45,861 nt of DNA from Kiritimatiellia bacterium. Lineage in GTDB: Bacteria > Verrucomicrobiota > Kiritimatiellia > SLAD01. Made by a program: the position numbers and the translations under genes. Below the pieces are notes generated by a model, which saw only the letters and a program-made list of their open reading frames with translations, did not search any database and was not told the origin of the DNA. The stretch is from positions 1 through 45,861 of the forward strand of contig SLKG01000066.1 of NCBI GenBank assembly GCA_007134735.1. Direction: 5' to 3'. Positions 9,801-22,059 of this stretch are shown piece after piece (position 1 is the stretch's first letter; the number at the start of each line of letters is the position of its first letter).

Positions 9801-11009
9801 CACGGTGTGCACGATGCCCAGCTCCTTGAGACGACGGATGATGAAGGGCTCGAAGAGCACGAGCGCCATTTTCTTGGGCAGACCGCATTGATGCAGCTCC
9901 AGGTCGGGTCCGATCACAATCACGGATCGCCCCGAATAATCCACGCGTTTGCCCAGGAGGTTCTGCCGAAAACGACCCTGTTTGCCCTTGAGCATATCGC
10001 TCAGCGATTTGAGCGGCCGGTTTCCGGCGCCGGTGACCGCCCGGCCGTGACGACCATTGTCAAACAAGGCGTCGACGGCCTCTTGCAGCATGCGTTTTTC
10101 ATTCCGGATAATCACGTCGGGCGTTTTCAGCGCCAGCAGGTTGCGCAACCGGTTGTTTCGATTGATAACGCGACGATACAGGTCGTTCAGGTCCGAGGTC
10201 GCAAAACGTCCGCCCTCCAGGGGCACCAGCGGCCGCAGGTCGGGAGGAATGACCGGCAGCACTTCCAGAATCATCGACTCCGGCCGGGTATGGCTTTTGT
10301 GAAACCCTTCCAGCACCTTGATACGCTTGGTCAGCTTGGTCTTGATCTGCTTGCTTCGCGTATTTTCCATGTCGGCTTCCAGCCCGGACAACGTCTCCTT
10401 GAGATTGATGGTCTTCATCAATTCCCGGACCCCTTCCGCGCCCATGAGTGCCGTAAACCCGTCTCCATACTGATCCTGGGCCTCGCGGTATTCCATTTCG
10501 CTGAGCAACTGTTTCTGCTGCAACGCCGTGTCGCCCGGATCCACCACGATATAGTCCTCGTAATACAGCACCCGTTCCAGCGCGCGCGCCGTCATGTCCA
10601 GCACCAAACCCATGCGGCTCGGCGTGCACTTGAAAAACCAGATGTGTGAGACCGGAACCGCCAGCTCGATATGTCCCATCCGTTCCCGCCGCACCCGGGA
10701 CAGCGTTACTTCCACGCCGCACCGGTCGCAGATTACGCCCTTGTGCTTGATCCGCTTGTACTTTCCGCACCCGCACTCCCAATCCTTGGTCGGACCGAAA
10801 ATACGTTCGCAGAACAGCCCACCCTTTTCCGGCTTGAAGGTCCGGTAATTGATGGTTTCCGGGTTCTTGACTTCACCGTGCGACCAGGACCGTATCGTCT
10901 CGGGCGACGCCAGCGTGATGCTGGCGTAATCGTAGCCGAGATCCATATCCACACCTAATAGTTTGGCGGCATCCGTATGTTCCAATTTGGGTCCCTCCCG
11001 TTCAGACAT
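6831..11009 (-). CDS. rpoC: DNA-directed RNA polymerase subunit beta'
   Basis: Largest core RNA polymerase subunit. 1392 residues. Visible are the N-terminal zinc finger ([20 protein letters not shown]), the switch/lid region, the catalytic magnesium loop NADFDGDQM near residues 465-473, the bridge-helix/trigger-loop half, and the second zinc site ([13 protein letters not shown]) with the following [28 protein letters not shown]. No large lineage insertion is evident. A GGAG eight bases before the ATG sets the start. It follows rpoB by 24 bases and, unusually for many bacteria but common in some phyla, continues directly into rpsL. Confidence 0.98.
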   Translation of the reverse strand: MSEREGPKLEHTDAAKLLGVDMDLGYDYASITLASPETIRSWSHGEVKNPETINYRTFKPEKGGLFCERIFGPTKDWECGCGKYKRIKHKGVICDRCGVEVTLSRVRRERMGHIELAVPVSHIWFFKCTPSRMGLVLDMTARALERVLYYEDYIVVDPGDTALQQKQLLSEMEYREAQDQYGDGFTALMGAEGVRELMKTINLKETLSGLEADMENTRSKQIKTKLTKRIKVLEGFHKSHTRPESMILEVLPVIPPDLRPLVPLEGGRFATSDLNDLYRRVINRNNRLRNLLALKTPDVIIRNEKRMLQEAVDALFDNGRHGRAVTGAGNRPLKSLSDMLKGKQGRFRQNLLGKRVDYSGRSVIVIGPDLELHQCGLPKKMALVLFEPFIIRRLKELGIVHTVRSAKKMIEREADEVWDILEEVTHGHTVMLNRAPTLHRLGIQTFEPVLIEGEAIRVHPLVCTAYNADFDGDQMAVHVPLSVEAQLESRLLMLAPNNIFSPSSGKPITTPTQDVALGCYYLTCDSQQDRIASRRKLEEPAEPVHLPILLDASEVHSAHDEGELKLHDRIRYRNPDHQRETLHGDATRSVIETTVGRVFFNEIWPDGMGFINMTVGKKNMERLILECYRLAGQEETVKTLDRLKALGFEHATRAGISIGMDDMIVPDDKPEIVERARKDIAVVDAQYRKGIITDGERYNKIIDIWTHVTDEISAAMYRMMEYNDNRNHLNPIFIMVDSGARGSKQQIRQLAGMRGLMARPSGEIIERPIISNFREGLTVLEYFISTHGARKGLADTALKTADSGYLTRKLVDVSQDIITVEQDCHTLNGIDIKAIYEGDEELVPLGSRIVGRTALDDIRDPLTKDILVAAGQEIDESAAEKIEKVGFDSVRIRSVLTCESRFGCCAKCYGRNPANGLPIALGEPVGIIAAQSIGEPGTQLTMRTFHIGGTAASVFKQPQIVAKHNGVIRYHDLRVVSSLDGNYTVLNKSGVVGVYDQEGRELERHTIVIGAVISVADGGSVKKNQSFVKWDPYNVPILAEQTGVIDFHDFIEGVTVRKEVDESTGMEGLVVMEHKEDLHPQIVIKDKASGEMLHYYSIPAGAHVMVREGNEMPAGALLAKTPRKVSRTKDITGGLPRVAELFEARTPKNAAEIAKIDGIVEFGGMARGRRRILVRDTGTGEVEEHEIPMGRHIVVFQGDHVRKGQQLTEGPILPQEILDVCGPQELQEYLVNEVQQVYRLQGVEIGDKHIEIIVHQMLRKVRITDPGDTHFIWGEQVERYVFQEVNEAAMAEGKRPAEASPVLLGITKAALETESFISAASFQDTTRVLTDAATLGRVDHLRGFKENVIMGHLIPAGTGFKMHRNIKLVPLAEPISAEELLGDNFLEEKKSS

Positions 11010-11033
11010 CGCTTTTTCTCCAGATATAAATCG

Positions 11034-14780
<3,747 letters not shown>

Positions 14781-14939
14781 GTGACACCTAGTGCTTATGT
14801 TTCAAGTGAGGGGCGACCGGTCACGACAGGATGCGCTTCGCCCGTTCGCTGCAGTTTCGCTTTCTGCGGGCAACGCTCCATCATGCCGAAAACCATTCTT
14901 CCAGATGTATGCGCGGTACGACTCCAACCTTCGAGCGAA
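14781..14939 (-). other. rplL-rpoB intergenic leader with possible stem
   Basis: This 159-base gap lies where many bacteria have an attenuator or RNase processing site between L7/L12 and rpoB. I see one candidate stem, GCCCG at 14840-14844 pairing with CGGGC at 14867-14871, with a short inner CAG/CTG helix. No T-run follows, so it is not a classical terminator. No credible open reading frame or promoter was seen. Confidence 0.3.
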
Positions 14940-15401
14940 CTACTTCACTTCGACTTTGGCGCCGGCCGCCTCGAGTTTCTTCTTGACCTCCTCGGCCTCT
15001 TCCTTCGTAACGCCTTCCTTGACCGGCTTGGGAGCGGACTCCACCAACTCCTTGGCTTCCTTCAAGCCCAACGTGGTCAATCCGCGGATCTCCTTGATCA
15101 CCTGGATTTTTTGAGATCCCACGTCCGCAAGGATCACGTCGAATTCCGTCTTTTCCTCTTCGGCCGCTTCGCCGCCACCCGCGGCCGGACCCGCGGCGGC
15201 AACCGCCATCGGCGCAGACGCCGTTACGCCCAAACGATCCTCCAGGGCTTTCACCAACTGGGACAACTCGAGAACGGAAATCCCCTCGATCCAGTCCACA
15301 AACTCGGCCATTTTCCCTTCCAGTTTGGGTTTGGATTCCTCCGCCGCCGCCTCGGTCTTCTGTTCAACTTTTTCTTCGGTTTCCTTTGTCTTCTCCGCCA
15401 T
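14940..15401 (-). CDS. rplL: 50S ribosomal protein L7/L12, N-terminally extended
   Basis: Stalk protein that recruits GTPase factors. The product is 153 residues against a usual 120-130. Residues 1-30 are a Lys/Glu/Ala-rich low-complexity extension ([15 protein letters not shown]...), then the L10-binding N-terminal domain starts at Met31 ([20 protein letters not shown]), followed by the Ala/Gly-rich hinge and the C-terminal domain [35 protein letters not shown]. The first ATG has a full AGGAGG eight bases upstream, so the long form is expected. Met31 is itself preceded by a GGAAGG-like sequence and could be a second start. Confidence 0.95.
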   Translation of the reverse strand: MAEKTKETEEKVEQKTEAAAEESKPKLEGKMAEFVDWIEGISVLELSQLVKALEDRLGVTASAPMAVAAAGPAAGGGEAAEEEKTEFDVILADVGSQKIQVIKEIRGLTTLGLKEAKELVESAPKPVKEGVTKEEAEEVKKKLEAAGAKVEVK

Positions 15402-15442
15402 GACTTCGTCCTCCTGACTGATGTTGCTGATACACTGTTTCC

Positions 15443-15958
15443 TTATTGTGACTTCTTGTCCTCGACCGCCTTCAAGACGTATAGCAGACTGCAGATCTTC
15501 TGATGCAGAACGCCGACCATCCCGGTCATGGGCGCCGCCAGCGTGCCGACCACCTGTCCCTGCAGGATCTGTTTGGGCGGCAGGCTTGCCAGTTGCTCGA
15601 TATCCTCGGAGGAAAGCAGCACCCCCTCCAGGGCGCCCAACTTGATCACCGGCATCTGGTTTTCCCGGATGAAGGCCTTGAGTACCTTCGCCGCCTCCAC
15701 GACATCACCGTTTCCCGCCACCATGGCCGTCGGGCCGCGCAGCCCGTCATTGAGCATGCCATAGCCCGCATCCTCCGTGACCTGCCGCAAAAGCCGGTTC
15801 TTCACTACGTTGAACTCGGCGTCCACGTCGCGCAACCGGTTGCGCAATTCACTGGCGTGACCGACATTCAACCCGCGGTAATCGGTGAGGATGACAAACA
15901 CCTTCCCGCCGATCCGGTCTTTCAACTCATTAGCAATGGCTGTCTTTTCCGGTCTCAT
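15443..15958 (-). CDS. rplJ: 50S ribosomal protein L10
   Basis: L10 anchors the L7/L12 dimers to the ribosome. The 171-residue product starts [16 protein letters not shown], has the [13 protein letters not shown] and [14 protein letters not shown] segments of the rRNA/L11-facing globular domain, and a C-terminal helix ([22 protein letters not shown]) that binds L7/L12. An AAGGGG ribosome binding site precedes the ATG. It follows rplA by ten bases and precedes rplL, the standard L10-L12 order. Confidence 0.97.
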   Translation of the reverse strand: MRPEKTAIANELKDRIGGKVFVILTDYRGLNVGHASELRNRLRDVDAEFNVVKNRLLRQVTEDAGYGMLNDGLRGPTAMVAGNGDVVEAAKVLKAFIRENQMPVIKLGALEGVLLSSEDIEQLASLPPKQILQGQVVGTLAAPMTGMVGVLHQKICSLLYVLKAVEDKKSQ

Positions 15959-15968
15959 ACAAATCCCC

Positions 15969-16664
15969 TTATGCCGCTAATTCCCTGGATGTGACCCGCA
16001 GTCCCGGCCCCATGGTCGTACTGATGGTGCACCGCTTGATATACAAACCCTTGGCCGCGGCCGGTCGGGCCGCCTTGATCGCCTTTATAACCGCCCGGCA
16101 ATTCTCCGCCAGCGCTTCTACGGGAAAGGAACGTTTTCCGAAGGGCACCATGACATTTCCATGACGGTCCATTTTGAATTCAACACGTCCCGCCTTGAAT
16201 TGCTGGATCGCCGAGGCCACATCGTCCGTCACGGAACCCGTCTTGGGATTCGGCATCAACCCCCTCGGCCCCAGCACCTTACCGAGCTTCCGGACCTCTT
16301 TCATGGCTTCCGGCGTGGCCACGGCCACATCAAAATCGGTCCACCCGCCTTGTACCTTCTTGATCAAATCTTCAAATCCCACTTCGGCCGCACCGGCTTC
16401 CTTCGCCGCTTCCGCCGCTTCGCCCGTGGCAAACACCACGATCCGGACTTCCTTGCCCGTGCCATGCGGAAGAACAAGTGTGCCGCGAACGCTTTGATCC
16501 GATTTTGTGGGATCCACGCCGAGCCGGAAGGCCACTTCGAACGTTTCGTCGAATTTCGCCATCTTGTTTTCCTGCAGAAAACGAATGGCTTCCTCCACCT
16601 CGTGATCCTTCACCGGATCGATCTTGGCTTTCACCTGTTTGTATTTCTTGCCCTGCACCGTCAT
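15969..16664 (-). CDS. rplA: 50S ribosomal protein L1
   Basis: L1 forms the mobile stalk that releases E-site tRNA and in many bacteria represses its own operon by binding the L11 leader. 231 residues, normal length, starting [16 protein letters not shown]. Family segments [35 protein letters not shown] and [21 protein letters not shown] are present, plus the C-terminal [20 protein letters not shown]. The start overlaps the rplK stop by four bases, so the two are translationally coupled. Confidence 0.97.
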   Translation of the reverse strand: MTVQGKKYKQVKAKIDPVKDHEVEEAIRFLQENKMAKFDETFEVAFRLGVDPTKSDQSVRGTLVLPHGTGKEVRIVVFATGEAAEAAKEAGAAEVGFEDLIKKVQGGWTDFDVAVATPEAMKEVRKLGKVLGPRGLMPNPKTGSVTDDVASAIQQFKAGRVEFKMDRHGNVMVPFGKRSFPVEALAENCRAVIKAIKAARPAAAKGLYIKRCTISTTMGPGLRVTSRELAA

Positions 16665-17086
16665 GATTCCACCTCAATCCCCATGCTTCTGGCCGTCCCC
16701 TGAATGATACGCACGGCGTGATCGGCATCCCGGGCGTTCAAATCCTTTTCCTTGGTTTTGGCTATTTCCACGAGCTGTTCCCGGGTCACCCGCCCCACCT
16801 TCTCCCGGTTGGGCGTTCCCGATCCCTTTGCGATTCCCGCCGCGCGCTTCAGCAACGTGGCCGCGGGCGGACTCTTCGTAATGAAGGTGAACGACTTGTC
16901 CTGATAGACCGTGATCACCGCCGGAATAATCATGCCCGGCTGGTTCTGCGTCGCGGCGTTGAACGCCTTGCAGAATTCCATGATGTTCACACCCTGTTGT
17001 CCCAGGGCCGGTCCCACCGGAGGCGCCGGATTGGCCTGCCCCGCCGGAATCTGCAACTTGATAATGCCTATTATTTTTTTCGCCAT
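16661..17086 (-). CDS. rplK: 50S ribosomal protein L11
   Basis: L11 is part of the GTPase-associated centre and is needed for stringent-response signalling by RelA where present. 141 residues starting [32 protein letters not shown], with the conserved [15 protein letters not shown] and the rRNA-binding C-terminal domain ([25 protein letters not shown]). The 107-base leader between nusG and rplK holds two clear hairpins that could serve regulation. Confidence 0.97.
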   Translation of the reverse strand: MAKKIIGIIKLQIPAGQANPAPPVGPALGQQGVNIMEFCKAFNAATQNQPGMIIPAVITVYQDKSFTFITKSPPAATLLKRAAGIAKGSGTPNREKVGRVTREQLVEIAKTKEKDLNARDADHAVRIIQGTARSMGIEVES

Positions 17087-17113
17087 GGTATATGGTTAGG
17101 GTTATGCGTTTTG

Positions 17114-17160
17114 GGATGGGGTCATCCGGTTCATCGATGCCCGCCGGGACCGCACCCGGC
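17114..17160 (-). promoter_or_regulatory. two adjacent hairpins in the rplK leader
   Basis: Upstream of rplK the leader contains a perfect 6-bp stem, GCCGGG (17143-17148) with CCCGGC (17155-17160) around a 6-base loop, followed closer to the gene by a perfect 5-bp stem, 17114-17118 with 17123-17127 around a 4-base loop. In other bacteria the L11 leader carries the L1 translational operator. The position fits, but I cannot match the L1-site sequence, so that role is inference. Confidence 0.4.
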
Positions 17161-17193
17161 AACCGACGATAAACAGCCCGTCTCCCTCTCTTC

Positions 17194-17742
17194 CTAAGCT
17201 TTCTCCACCTGCCAGTATTCCAACTCCACCGGCGCCGTCCGCCCGAAAATGGACACCGATACTTTCAATTTGCCCCGGTCCGGATCGACCTCTTCAATCA
17301 CGCCGCTGAAATTCAGAAACGGACCGTCCGTAATCTTGACCGTCTCTCCGGGTTCAAAGCTAACCTTGGGTTTGACCTTCTCCTTCTTCTCTTCGATCTG
17401 ATTGAGAATGGTCGCCACTTCCTCTTCCCGGAGGGGGGCCGGTTTATCCCCCCCCACAAAGCCGATGATCCCCGGCGTGTTCTGGGCGAAATACCACGCT
17501 TTGTCGTTCAGCGCATGTTCGTCCGTATACAGGTTCATGCGAACCAGCACATAGCCCGGGAAAAACTTCCGGGTGGTGGTCGATTTCTTTCCCTGCCGGA
17601 TTTCCGATACCTTTTCCGTGGGAATGAGTATTTCATCGACATACTCCCCCATTTCCTCGAGCTTGATGCGACGCTCCATGTTTTCCTTAACCTTGTTTTC
17701 CTGGCCGGAAAGCGTCTGTAATACAAACCAATCTTTTCGCAT
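17194..17742 (-). CDS. nusG: transcription termination/antitermination protein NusG
   Basis: Elongation factor that binds RNA polymerase and couples it to Rho or, via S10, to the ribosome. From the ATG at 17742 the product is 182 residues: NGN domain beginning MRKDWFVLQTLSGQENKVKENM with KFFPGYVLVRM and NTPGIIGFVGGDKPAPL, a charged linker (EEKKEKVKPKVSF) and a C-terminal KOW domain (GETVKITDGPFLNFSGVIEEVDPDRGKLKV). An ATG two codons upstream is possible; the GGTGA fits the 17742 start better. Normal secE-nusG-rplK order. Confidence 0.96.
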   Translation of the reverse strand: MRKDWFVLQTLSGQENKVKENMERRIKLEEMGEYVDEILIPTEKVSEIRQGKKSTTTRKFFPGYVLVRMNLYTDEHALNDKAWYFAQNTPGIIGFVGGDKPAPLREEEVATILNQIEEKKEKVKPKVSFEPGETVKITDGPFLNFSGVIEEVDPDRGKLKVSVSIFGRTAPVELEYWQVEKA

Positions 17743-17768
17743 AACCATCACCGGGTTAATGAAATACG

Positions 17769-17972
17769 CTAACGGATCACCAAGTTGAGCAACTGAATCA
17801 GGACGGCATCGCTTATGCCGACGAAGGTGGCCAGTATGAGGCAGGAAATAACTACCACTCCAGTCGATTCCAGTAACTCCGGCCGGGTCGGCCAGGTGCA
17901 CTTGGACAATTCCACACGGACCTCTTCAAGAAAAGATCGGATCCCCGTGAAAAAATTTTCGATTTTGTTCAT
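17769..17972 (-). CDS. secE: preprotein translocase subunit SecE
   Basis: Small essential clamp subunit of the SecYEG channel. 67 residues from the ATG at 17972 (a TTG two codons earlier is possible). It has the conserved amphipathic segment FLEEVRVELSKCTWPTRPELLEST followed by a single transmembrane helix (VVVISCLILATFVGISDAVLIQLLNLV). The gene lies 26 bases upstream of nusG and downstream of tRNA-Trp, a common arrangement. Confidence 0.93.
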   Translation of the reverse strand: MNKIENFFTGIRSFLEEVRVELSKCTWPTRPELLESTGVVVISCLILATFVGISDAVLIQLLNLVIR

Positions 17973-18079
17973 AGCCAACCTGTTGCTCGTTCATCCGAAT
18001 TCAATTCTTCCGACCCCGTGAAGCAACGCGTTCCCGCTCGCCCCCCAGGCCGTCCGGCCCACCACCGGGTCCGGCGTCA

Positions 18080-18156
18080 TGGCAGGCCAGGAGGGACTCG
18101 AACCCCCAACACCCGGTTTTGGAGACCGGTGCTCTGCCAAGTTGAGCTACTGGCCT
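18080..18156 (-). tRNA. tRNA-Trp (anticodon CCA), 3' CCA encoded
   Basis: On the minus strand a full cloverleaf can be drawn. The 7-bp acceptor AGGCCAG/CTGGCCT has discriminator G and encoded CCA (18080-18082). The D arm contains GCTCAACTTGGCAGAGC, the 5-bp anticodon stem CCGGT/ACCGG has loop CTCCAAA, and the T arm contains GGTTCGAGTCC. The anticodon CCA reads UGG (Trp). It sits between tuf and secE, a tuf-tRNA-Trp-secE arrangement known from many bacteria. Confidence 0.95.
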
Positions 18157-18386
18157 ACCTTTTCACGCGACGTGACACAACACCGCCCCTGAGAACCGCC
18201 CCCGGGACGCATCCGCTCACATCAATGAAGTGTGCGAAACCACACGCCGCCCGGCATGATGAACGCGCGCTCGTCCTGCATTCCCCGCCGGTCTCCATCC
18301 CGTCTCACCCCGCCTCCGTCCCGGGCCGACCGGCCCGAACGAATCCACGCACGCCACCTCCTCGAGGGAGGATCGAATGAATCAGA
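18157..18386 (-). other. tuf to tRNA-Trp spacer with two GC-rich hairpins
   Basis: This 230-base spacer has no credible gene. Sixteen bases after the tuf stop is a near-perfect palindrome (18357-18371, CCTCC and GGAGG flanking TCGAG). Further on is a perfect 6-bp stem CGGGCC/GGCCCG (18322-18337) with a 4-base loop. Neither is followed by T residues on the transcribed strand, so they may be processing or partial termination signals between tuf and the tRNA rather than intrinsic terminators. Confidence 0.4.
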
Positions 18387-19595
18387 TTATTCCGTAATTT
18401 CGACTACGCGTCCGGCACCCACCGTGCGACCGCCTTCTCGAATGGCGAAGCGCATGTGCTTCTCCATGGCGATCGGCGTAATCAGCGCCACATCCATACT
18501 GATGTTGTCGCCGGGCATGACCATTTCCACTCCTTCGGGCAGATTGACATCGCCCGTTACGTCCGTGGTCCGGAAGTAGAACTGGGGCCGATACCCTTTG
18601 AAAAACGGGGTATGACGCCCGCCTTCCTCTTTGCTCAATACGTAAACTTCCGCCTTGAATTTGGTGTGCGGCGTGATGCTCTTGGGCGCCGCCAACACCT
18701 GGCCGCGTTCCACGTCTTCCTTCTTCGTGCCGCGCAGCAAACAGCCGACATTATCGCCCGCCTGCCCCTGGTCCAACAGTTTACGGAACATTTCAACGCC
18801 GGTTGCCGTCGTCTTCTGCGTGTCGCGCAGACCGACGATTTCCACCTCATCACCGACCTTGACCACGCCCCGCTCGATCCGGCCCGTCACCACCGTTCCA
18901 CGGCCTTCAATCGAGAACACGTCTTCGATCGGCATCAGGAACGGCTGGTCAATCGGGCGCGCCGGCTCCGGCACAAAGGAATCAATCGCATCCAGAAGCT
19001 CCTGAATGCACTTGGCGTCCTCCGATTCCGGATCATCCGTTTTCGTGGCCGCGAGCGCCGCCCCGCGAATAATGGGGGTGTCATCACCCGGAAACTCGTA
19101 TTTATCAAGCAATTCGCGGATTTCCAGCTCCACCAGGTCCAACAGTTCAGGATCGTCAACCGTATCCACCTTGTTGAGAAAGACCACGATCGCCGGCACA
19201 CCCACCTGGCGGGCCAACAGAATGTGTTCCCGCGTTTGAGGCATTGGACCGTCAGCGGCGCTCACCACGAGAATAGCACCGTCCATTTGCGCGGCGCCCG
19301 TAATCATGTTCTTCACGTAGTCCGCATGTCCCGGACAGTCCACGTGCGCGTAGTGCCGCTTTTCGGACTGATACTCGACATGCGAGGTGGCGATGGTCAG
19401 AATCTTGGTGGCGTCACGGCGACCCGCACTTTCAGACGCCTTGGCGACTTCATCATAGGAGATGAATTCCGACAGCCCCTTCGCCGCCTGTACCTTTGTA
19501 ATGGCCGCGGTGAGCGTGGTCTTACCATGATCCACGTGACCGATCGTACCCACGTTCACGTGCGGTTTGGTTCGTTCAAATTTATCCTTTGCCAT
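18387..19595 (-). CDS. tuf: translation elongation factor Tu with divergent switch I
   Basis: GTPase delivering aminoacyl-tRNA to the ribosome. 402 residues, [28 protein letters not shown]-loop GHVDHGKT (about 19-26), G3 DCPGHADY (87-94), G4 NKVD and a G5-like GAAL are present, and domains II/III are full length. The effector loop is unusual: instead of [19 protein letters not shown] it has [24 protein letters not shown] split at residues 52-75, about five residues longer with RGI replaced by KIL, though the switch Thr (about residue 67) is kept. The AGGAGG ribosome binding site is strong. It is located between tRNA-Thr and tRNA-Trp rather than after fusA. Confidence 0.97.
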   Translation of the reverse strand: MAKDKFERTKPHVNVGTIGHVDHGKTTLTAAITKVQAAKGLSEFISYDEVAKASESAGRRDATKILTIATSHVEYQSEKRHYAHVDCPGHADYVKNMITGAAQMDGAILVVSAADGPMPQTREHILLARQVGVPAIVVFLNKVDTVDDPELLDLVELEIRELLDKYEFPGDDTPIIRGAALAATKTDDPESEDAKCIQELLDAIDSFVPEPARPIDQPFLMPIEDVFSIEGRGTVVTGRIERGVVKVGDEVEIVGLRDTQKTTATGVEMFRKLLDQGQAGDNVGCLLRGTKKEDVERGQVLAAPKSITPHTKFKAEVYVLSKEEGGRHTPFFKGYRPQFYFRTTDVTGDVNLPEGVEMVMPGDNISMDVALITPIAMEKHMRFAIREGGRTVGAGRVVEITE

Positions 19596-19731
19596 TGATC
19601 AGTCCTCCTCAATTACCTTTCGTTGCCTCGTTTACCCGTTTTCCTTTTCACCTGAAAACCACATCCGCGCACAGCGGGTACTCCTTGCTTCGTCCGCCCG
19701 GTCCCGCCGTCCGGCACATGCCGCTATACGC

Positions 19732-19807
19732 TGGAGCCCACGAGCGGGTTTGAACCGCTGACCTCGTCCTTACCAAGGACGTGCTCTGCCACCTGAGCTA
19801 CGTGGGC
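19732..19807 (-). tRNA. tRNA-Thr (anticodon GGT), 3' CCA encoded
   Basis: Minus-strand cloverleaf: acceptor GCCCACG/CGTGGGC with discriminator T and encoded CCA (19732-19734), D arm with GCTCAGGTGGCAGAGC, anticodon stem CGTCC/GGACG with loop TTGGTAA, T arm with GGTTCAAACC. Anticodon GGT reads ACC/ACU (Thr). It is the first transcribed gene of the supercluster, 136 bases upstream of tuf, as in classical tRNA-tufB operons. Confidence 0.95.
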
Positions 19808-20322
19808 CGCACCGTCCCGCGATACAAGAAACCCGCGCCGCATGCCTGAACAGCACCCTGCCGGTACCAGGAAGCCCCCCCGAAGAAAAAACAACCCGAA
19901 TTACCAACGCCTGTTTTGGTCGAACACCATGAATTCGCATACAAATAAAGACACTTCCCCACCTTCTGTTCGTTCCGCTCGAATTGGAATGAACAGTGCG
20001 CCGGAAGTATATCCGTACTTATATATGCGAGCCACCCGCGTACAGACCACGGCCCATGAAATGTAGAAGACCTTATTCGAAATCACATAGCTGTCAATAA
20101 ACTTTTTAGGAAAATGTTGTATTTTTCGCGGTCGGCACGGTCTGCTCCGAAAAAAACCGATTTCAGGGCCGAAAGGCCGTTTATGCCGATACGGTCTATT
20201 TCCGTTCGTACGCAACCCTTCGGTATGCCGGCACTTCCGGTTCGGAACCTCACCGGAGAACCCTCCCGGGGAGAAAATGGCTTGATTCCCCTTCCCAAAA
20301 GCTCATCATGTGGGGCCACGTA
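19808..20322. other. gene-free divergent region
   Basis: About 515 bases between the tRNA-Thr end and the SGNH hydrolase start. It is locally AT-rich around 19900-20130 compared with its surroundings. It contains the putative minus-strand promoter described separately, a small GGCC-GAAA-GGCC hairpin at 20167-20178, and GC-rich inverted repeats nearer the hydrolase. Short open frames on either strand here have no recognisable product, and I do not call them. Confidence 0.6.
20070..20097 (-). promoter_or_regulatory. putative promoter of the tRNA-Thr/tuf/ribosomal supercluster
   Basis: On the minus strand there is a perfect -35 hexamer TTGACA (20097-20092), a 16-base spacer and TAAGGT (20075-20070), which keeps the key first, second and last bases of the -10 consensus. 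The 30 bases upstream are A/T-rich, resembling an UP element as found at stable-RNA and ribosomal promoters. The predicted start near 20063 would give a leader of about 255 bases before tRNA-Thr. Confidence 0.5.
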
Positions 20323-21006
20323 ATGAAAGATAACCGCATAAATGCCATTGAGAAGAAACGGTATTCCCGGGGGTCCCTGTTGTTCGGGGTGCTGTCCGTG
20401 AGCGCCGTCCTCGGCATCGGCTGCCTGCACGATAGCGACAGCAAGCCGCTTGGACACGGTCATGATTTCGGCGATATGAATCGCAACGTAGTGCTGGCCA
20501 TGGGTGACAGCATCACCGCGGGGGGATTTTCCGGTGGTCCTCCATGGCCCGCCCGTCTATCGGGCATGCTCGGCAAGACGGTCGTCAACGACGGGATTCC
20601 CGGAGCCCAAAGCGCCGTGGGTACAACACGCGCCCAAAGTATGATCAATCAGCATAGACCCGGGTTCGTTATAATTTTTTACGGAGCGAATGACGCCATC
20701 CATGGCGTTGACGTCAACGCCACCTCCGCCCGTCTTCGTTCCATGGTGGTCACGGCCAAAAATAACCAATGCATTCCTCTTATCGCCACGGTACTGCCGA
20801 TGAGCGGGGGGCGCAGGATCTACAATGGACGTGTGGATGCGATCAATGAGGAAATCAGCAGGATCGCCCGTGAGGAGAAGGCCAAACTAATACACACGCA
20901 CCGGGCCGTCAACCGAAGCCCCGATTTGTATCTGGTGGACGGCTTGCACCTCAATGACCGGGGTGAAGAATTGATTGCTCTTGAATTTCTGGATGCATTT
21001 AGATGA
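20323..21006 (+). CDS. SGNH/GDSL-fold esterase-like protein, probable lipoprotein
   Basis: Predicted extracytoplasmic esterase or carbohydrate acyl-hydrolase of the SGNH family. From the ATG at 20323 (227 residues) it has a hydrophobic signal segment ending GIGC (Cys about 34, an imperfect lipobox). It then has block I GDSIT (Ser about 63), block II Gly in GIPGAQS, block III GAND (Asn about 122) and block V DGLHLN (Asp about 205, His about 208), so the catalytic set looks complete. An ATG at 20308 is possible but has no ribosome binding site. Its stop overlaps the next gene by four bases, implying a shared envelope role. Confidence 0.8.
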   Translation: MKDNRINAIEKKRYSRGSLLFGVLSVSAVLGIGCLHDSDSKPLGHGHDFGDMNRNVVLAMGDSITAGGFSGGPPWPARLSGMLGKTVVNDGIPGAQSAVGTTRAQSMINQHRPGFVIIFYGANDAIHGVDVNATSARLRSMVVTAKNNQCIPLIATVLPMSGGRRIYNGRVDAINEEISRIAREEKAKLIHTHRAVNRSPDLYLVDGLHLNDRGEELIALEFLDAFR

Positions 21007-22037
21007 TGTCGCTGAACCCGACCGAGCCATCCGAGCCGCCGCCCCCTGACCCGCATTCGGTTCCATCGCCGGAAGAGCATCGCACAACCCGGTTCCATCA
21101 CATTGGGCCCTACGTCCGGCTCGCCCGGCCGGATCATTGGTTTAAGAACGTCTTCATGGTCCCCGGTATATTGCTGGCGTTTTTCTTCGATCGCACCCTG
21201 GAATGGACTCCGGCGGCCGGAGGCATCGTCCTGGGTTTTGCGGCCGCCTGCCTTATCGCGTCCAGCAACTATGTCCTGAATGAAATCCTGGATGCGCGGT
21301 TTGACAAGTATCATCCGAAAAAACACGTGAGGCCCCTGGTGAACGGGACCGCCCGTGTTTCGATCGCATGGGGGGTCTGGATCGTGCTGGGCCTGGCCGG
21401 AATCGCGCTGGGATTTCTAATCGATCCGCGGTTCGCCGCAAGCGGCATCGCCTTGTGGGTCATGGGCCTGTTGTACAATGTTCCGCCGATTCGCCTGAAA
21501 GACCGCCGCTACAGCGATGTCTTGAGTGAATCCATAAACAACCCGATCCGTCTCGCGCTGGGATGGTACGCCACGGGAGTCGGCGCCATGCCTCCATTGT
21601 CGATCATTCTCGCCTATTGGATGTTCGGCTCTTTTCTGATGGGCGCGAAGCGGTTTGCGGAATTCCGCCATATCAACGATTCCGACCGCGCATCGCTCTA
21701 CCGGAAATCCTTTGCCTGGTACGACGAGGAGCGCTTGATCGTCAGCCTTTTCTTTTATGCGGCGGCCTTTGCGCTCATGAGCGGTTTCTTCATCGCGCGA
21801 TACCGTTTTGAACTGATCCTGGCGGCCCCGGTGCTGGCCTACGCCATGGCCTATTACATGCACATGGCCTACAAGCCCGACAGTCCCGTGCAGGCGCCTG
21901 AAAAATTGCACAGCCAAAAGAAGTTCATGCTGATTCTGACCGTCGCTGTTCTGTTGTGCGCGGTGCTGCTCTTCGTTGACCTGCCCGACTTGCGTCACGT
22001 ATTCGATCCGTGGATCGATCCGCCCGCATACCCCTGA
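21003..22037 (+). CDS. UbiA-family prenyltransferase, decaprenyl-phosphate phosphoribosyltransferase-like
   Basis: Integral membrane enzyme, 344 residues with about nine hydrophobic segments after a Pro-rich cytoplasmic tail. Motif 1 at about 93-111 reads N-E-x-x-D-x-x-x-D-x-x-H-P-x-K-x-x-R-P, the extended pattern typical of DPPR synthases (which join phosphoribosyl pyrophosphate to polyprenyl phosphate); the generic UbiA motif lacks the HP-K-RP part. Motif 2 (about 166-179) is KDRRYSDVLSESIN, and the N-terminal RPDHWFKN resembles RPxQWxKN. It is translationally coupled to the SGNH protein. The likely product is a lipid-linked pentose donor for the GT-C enzymes nearby; the exact substrate is not shown. 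Confidence 0.8.
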   Translation: MMSLNPTEPSEPPPPDPHSVPSPEEHRTTRFHHIGPYVRLARPDHWFKNVFMVPGILLAFFFDRTLEWTPAAGGIVLGFAAACLIASSNYVLNEILDARFDKYHPKKHVRPLVNGTARVSIAWGVWIVLGLAGIALGFLIDPRFAASGIALWVMGLLYNVPPIRLKDRRYSDVLSESINNPIRLALGWYATGVGAMPPLSIILAYWMFGSFLMGAKRFAEFRHINDSDRASLYRKSFAWYDEERLIVSLFFYAAAFALMSGFFIARYRFELILAAPVLAYAMAYYMHMAYKPDSPVQAPEKLHSQKKFMLILTVAVLLCAVLLFVDLPDLRHVFDPWIDPPAYP

Positions 22038-22059
22038 GGACGCATTCCGCCCGGGGGTT

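Noticed and set aside
7701-10649. Long plus-strand open frames (602 and 365 codons) opposite rpoC
   Set aside because: Antisense shadows of rpoC; no family similarity, no ribosome binding sites or promoter context.
18018-18380. 120-codon plus-strand frame over the tRNA-Trp region
   Set aside because: It reads through the antisense of tRNA-Trp and hairpins and is rich in Pro/Arg; not a credible protein.
20167-20178. GGCC-GAAA-GGCC hairpin as a terminator
   Set aside because: The stem is only four pairs with no T-run on either side at the right distance; too weak to call.
19901-20463. Minus-strand frames of 104 and 126 codons upstream of tRNA-Thr
   Set aside because: They cover the putative tuf promoter and the antisense of the SGNH gene start and have no similarity; better read as regulatory DNA.
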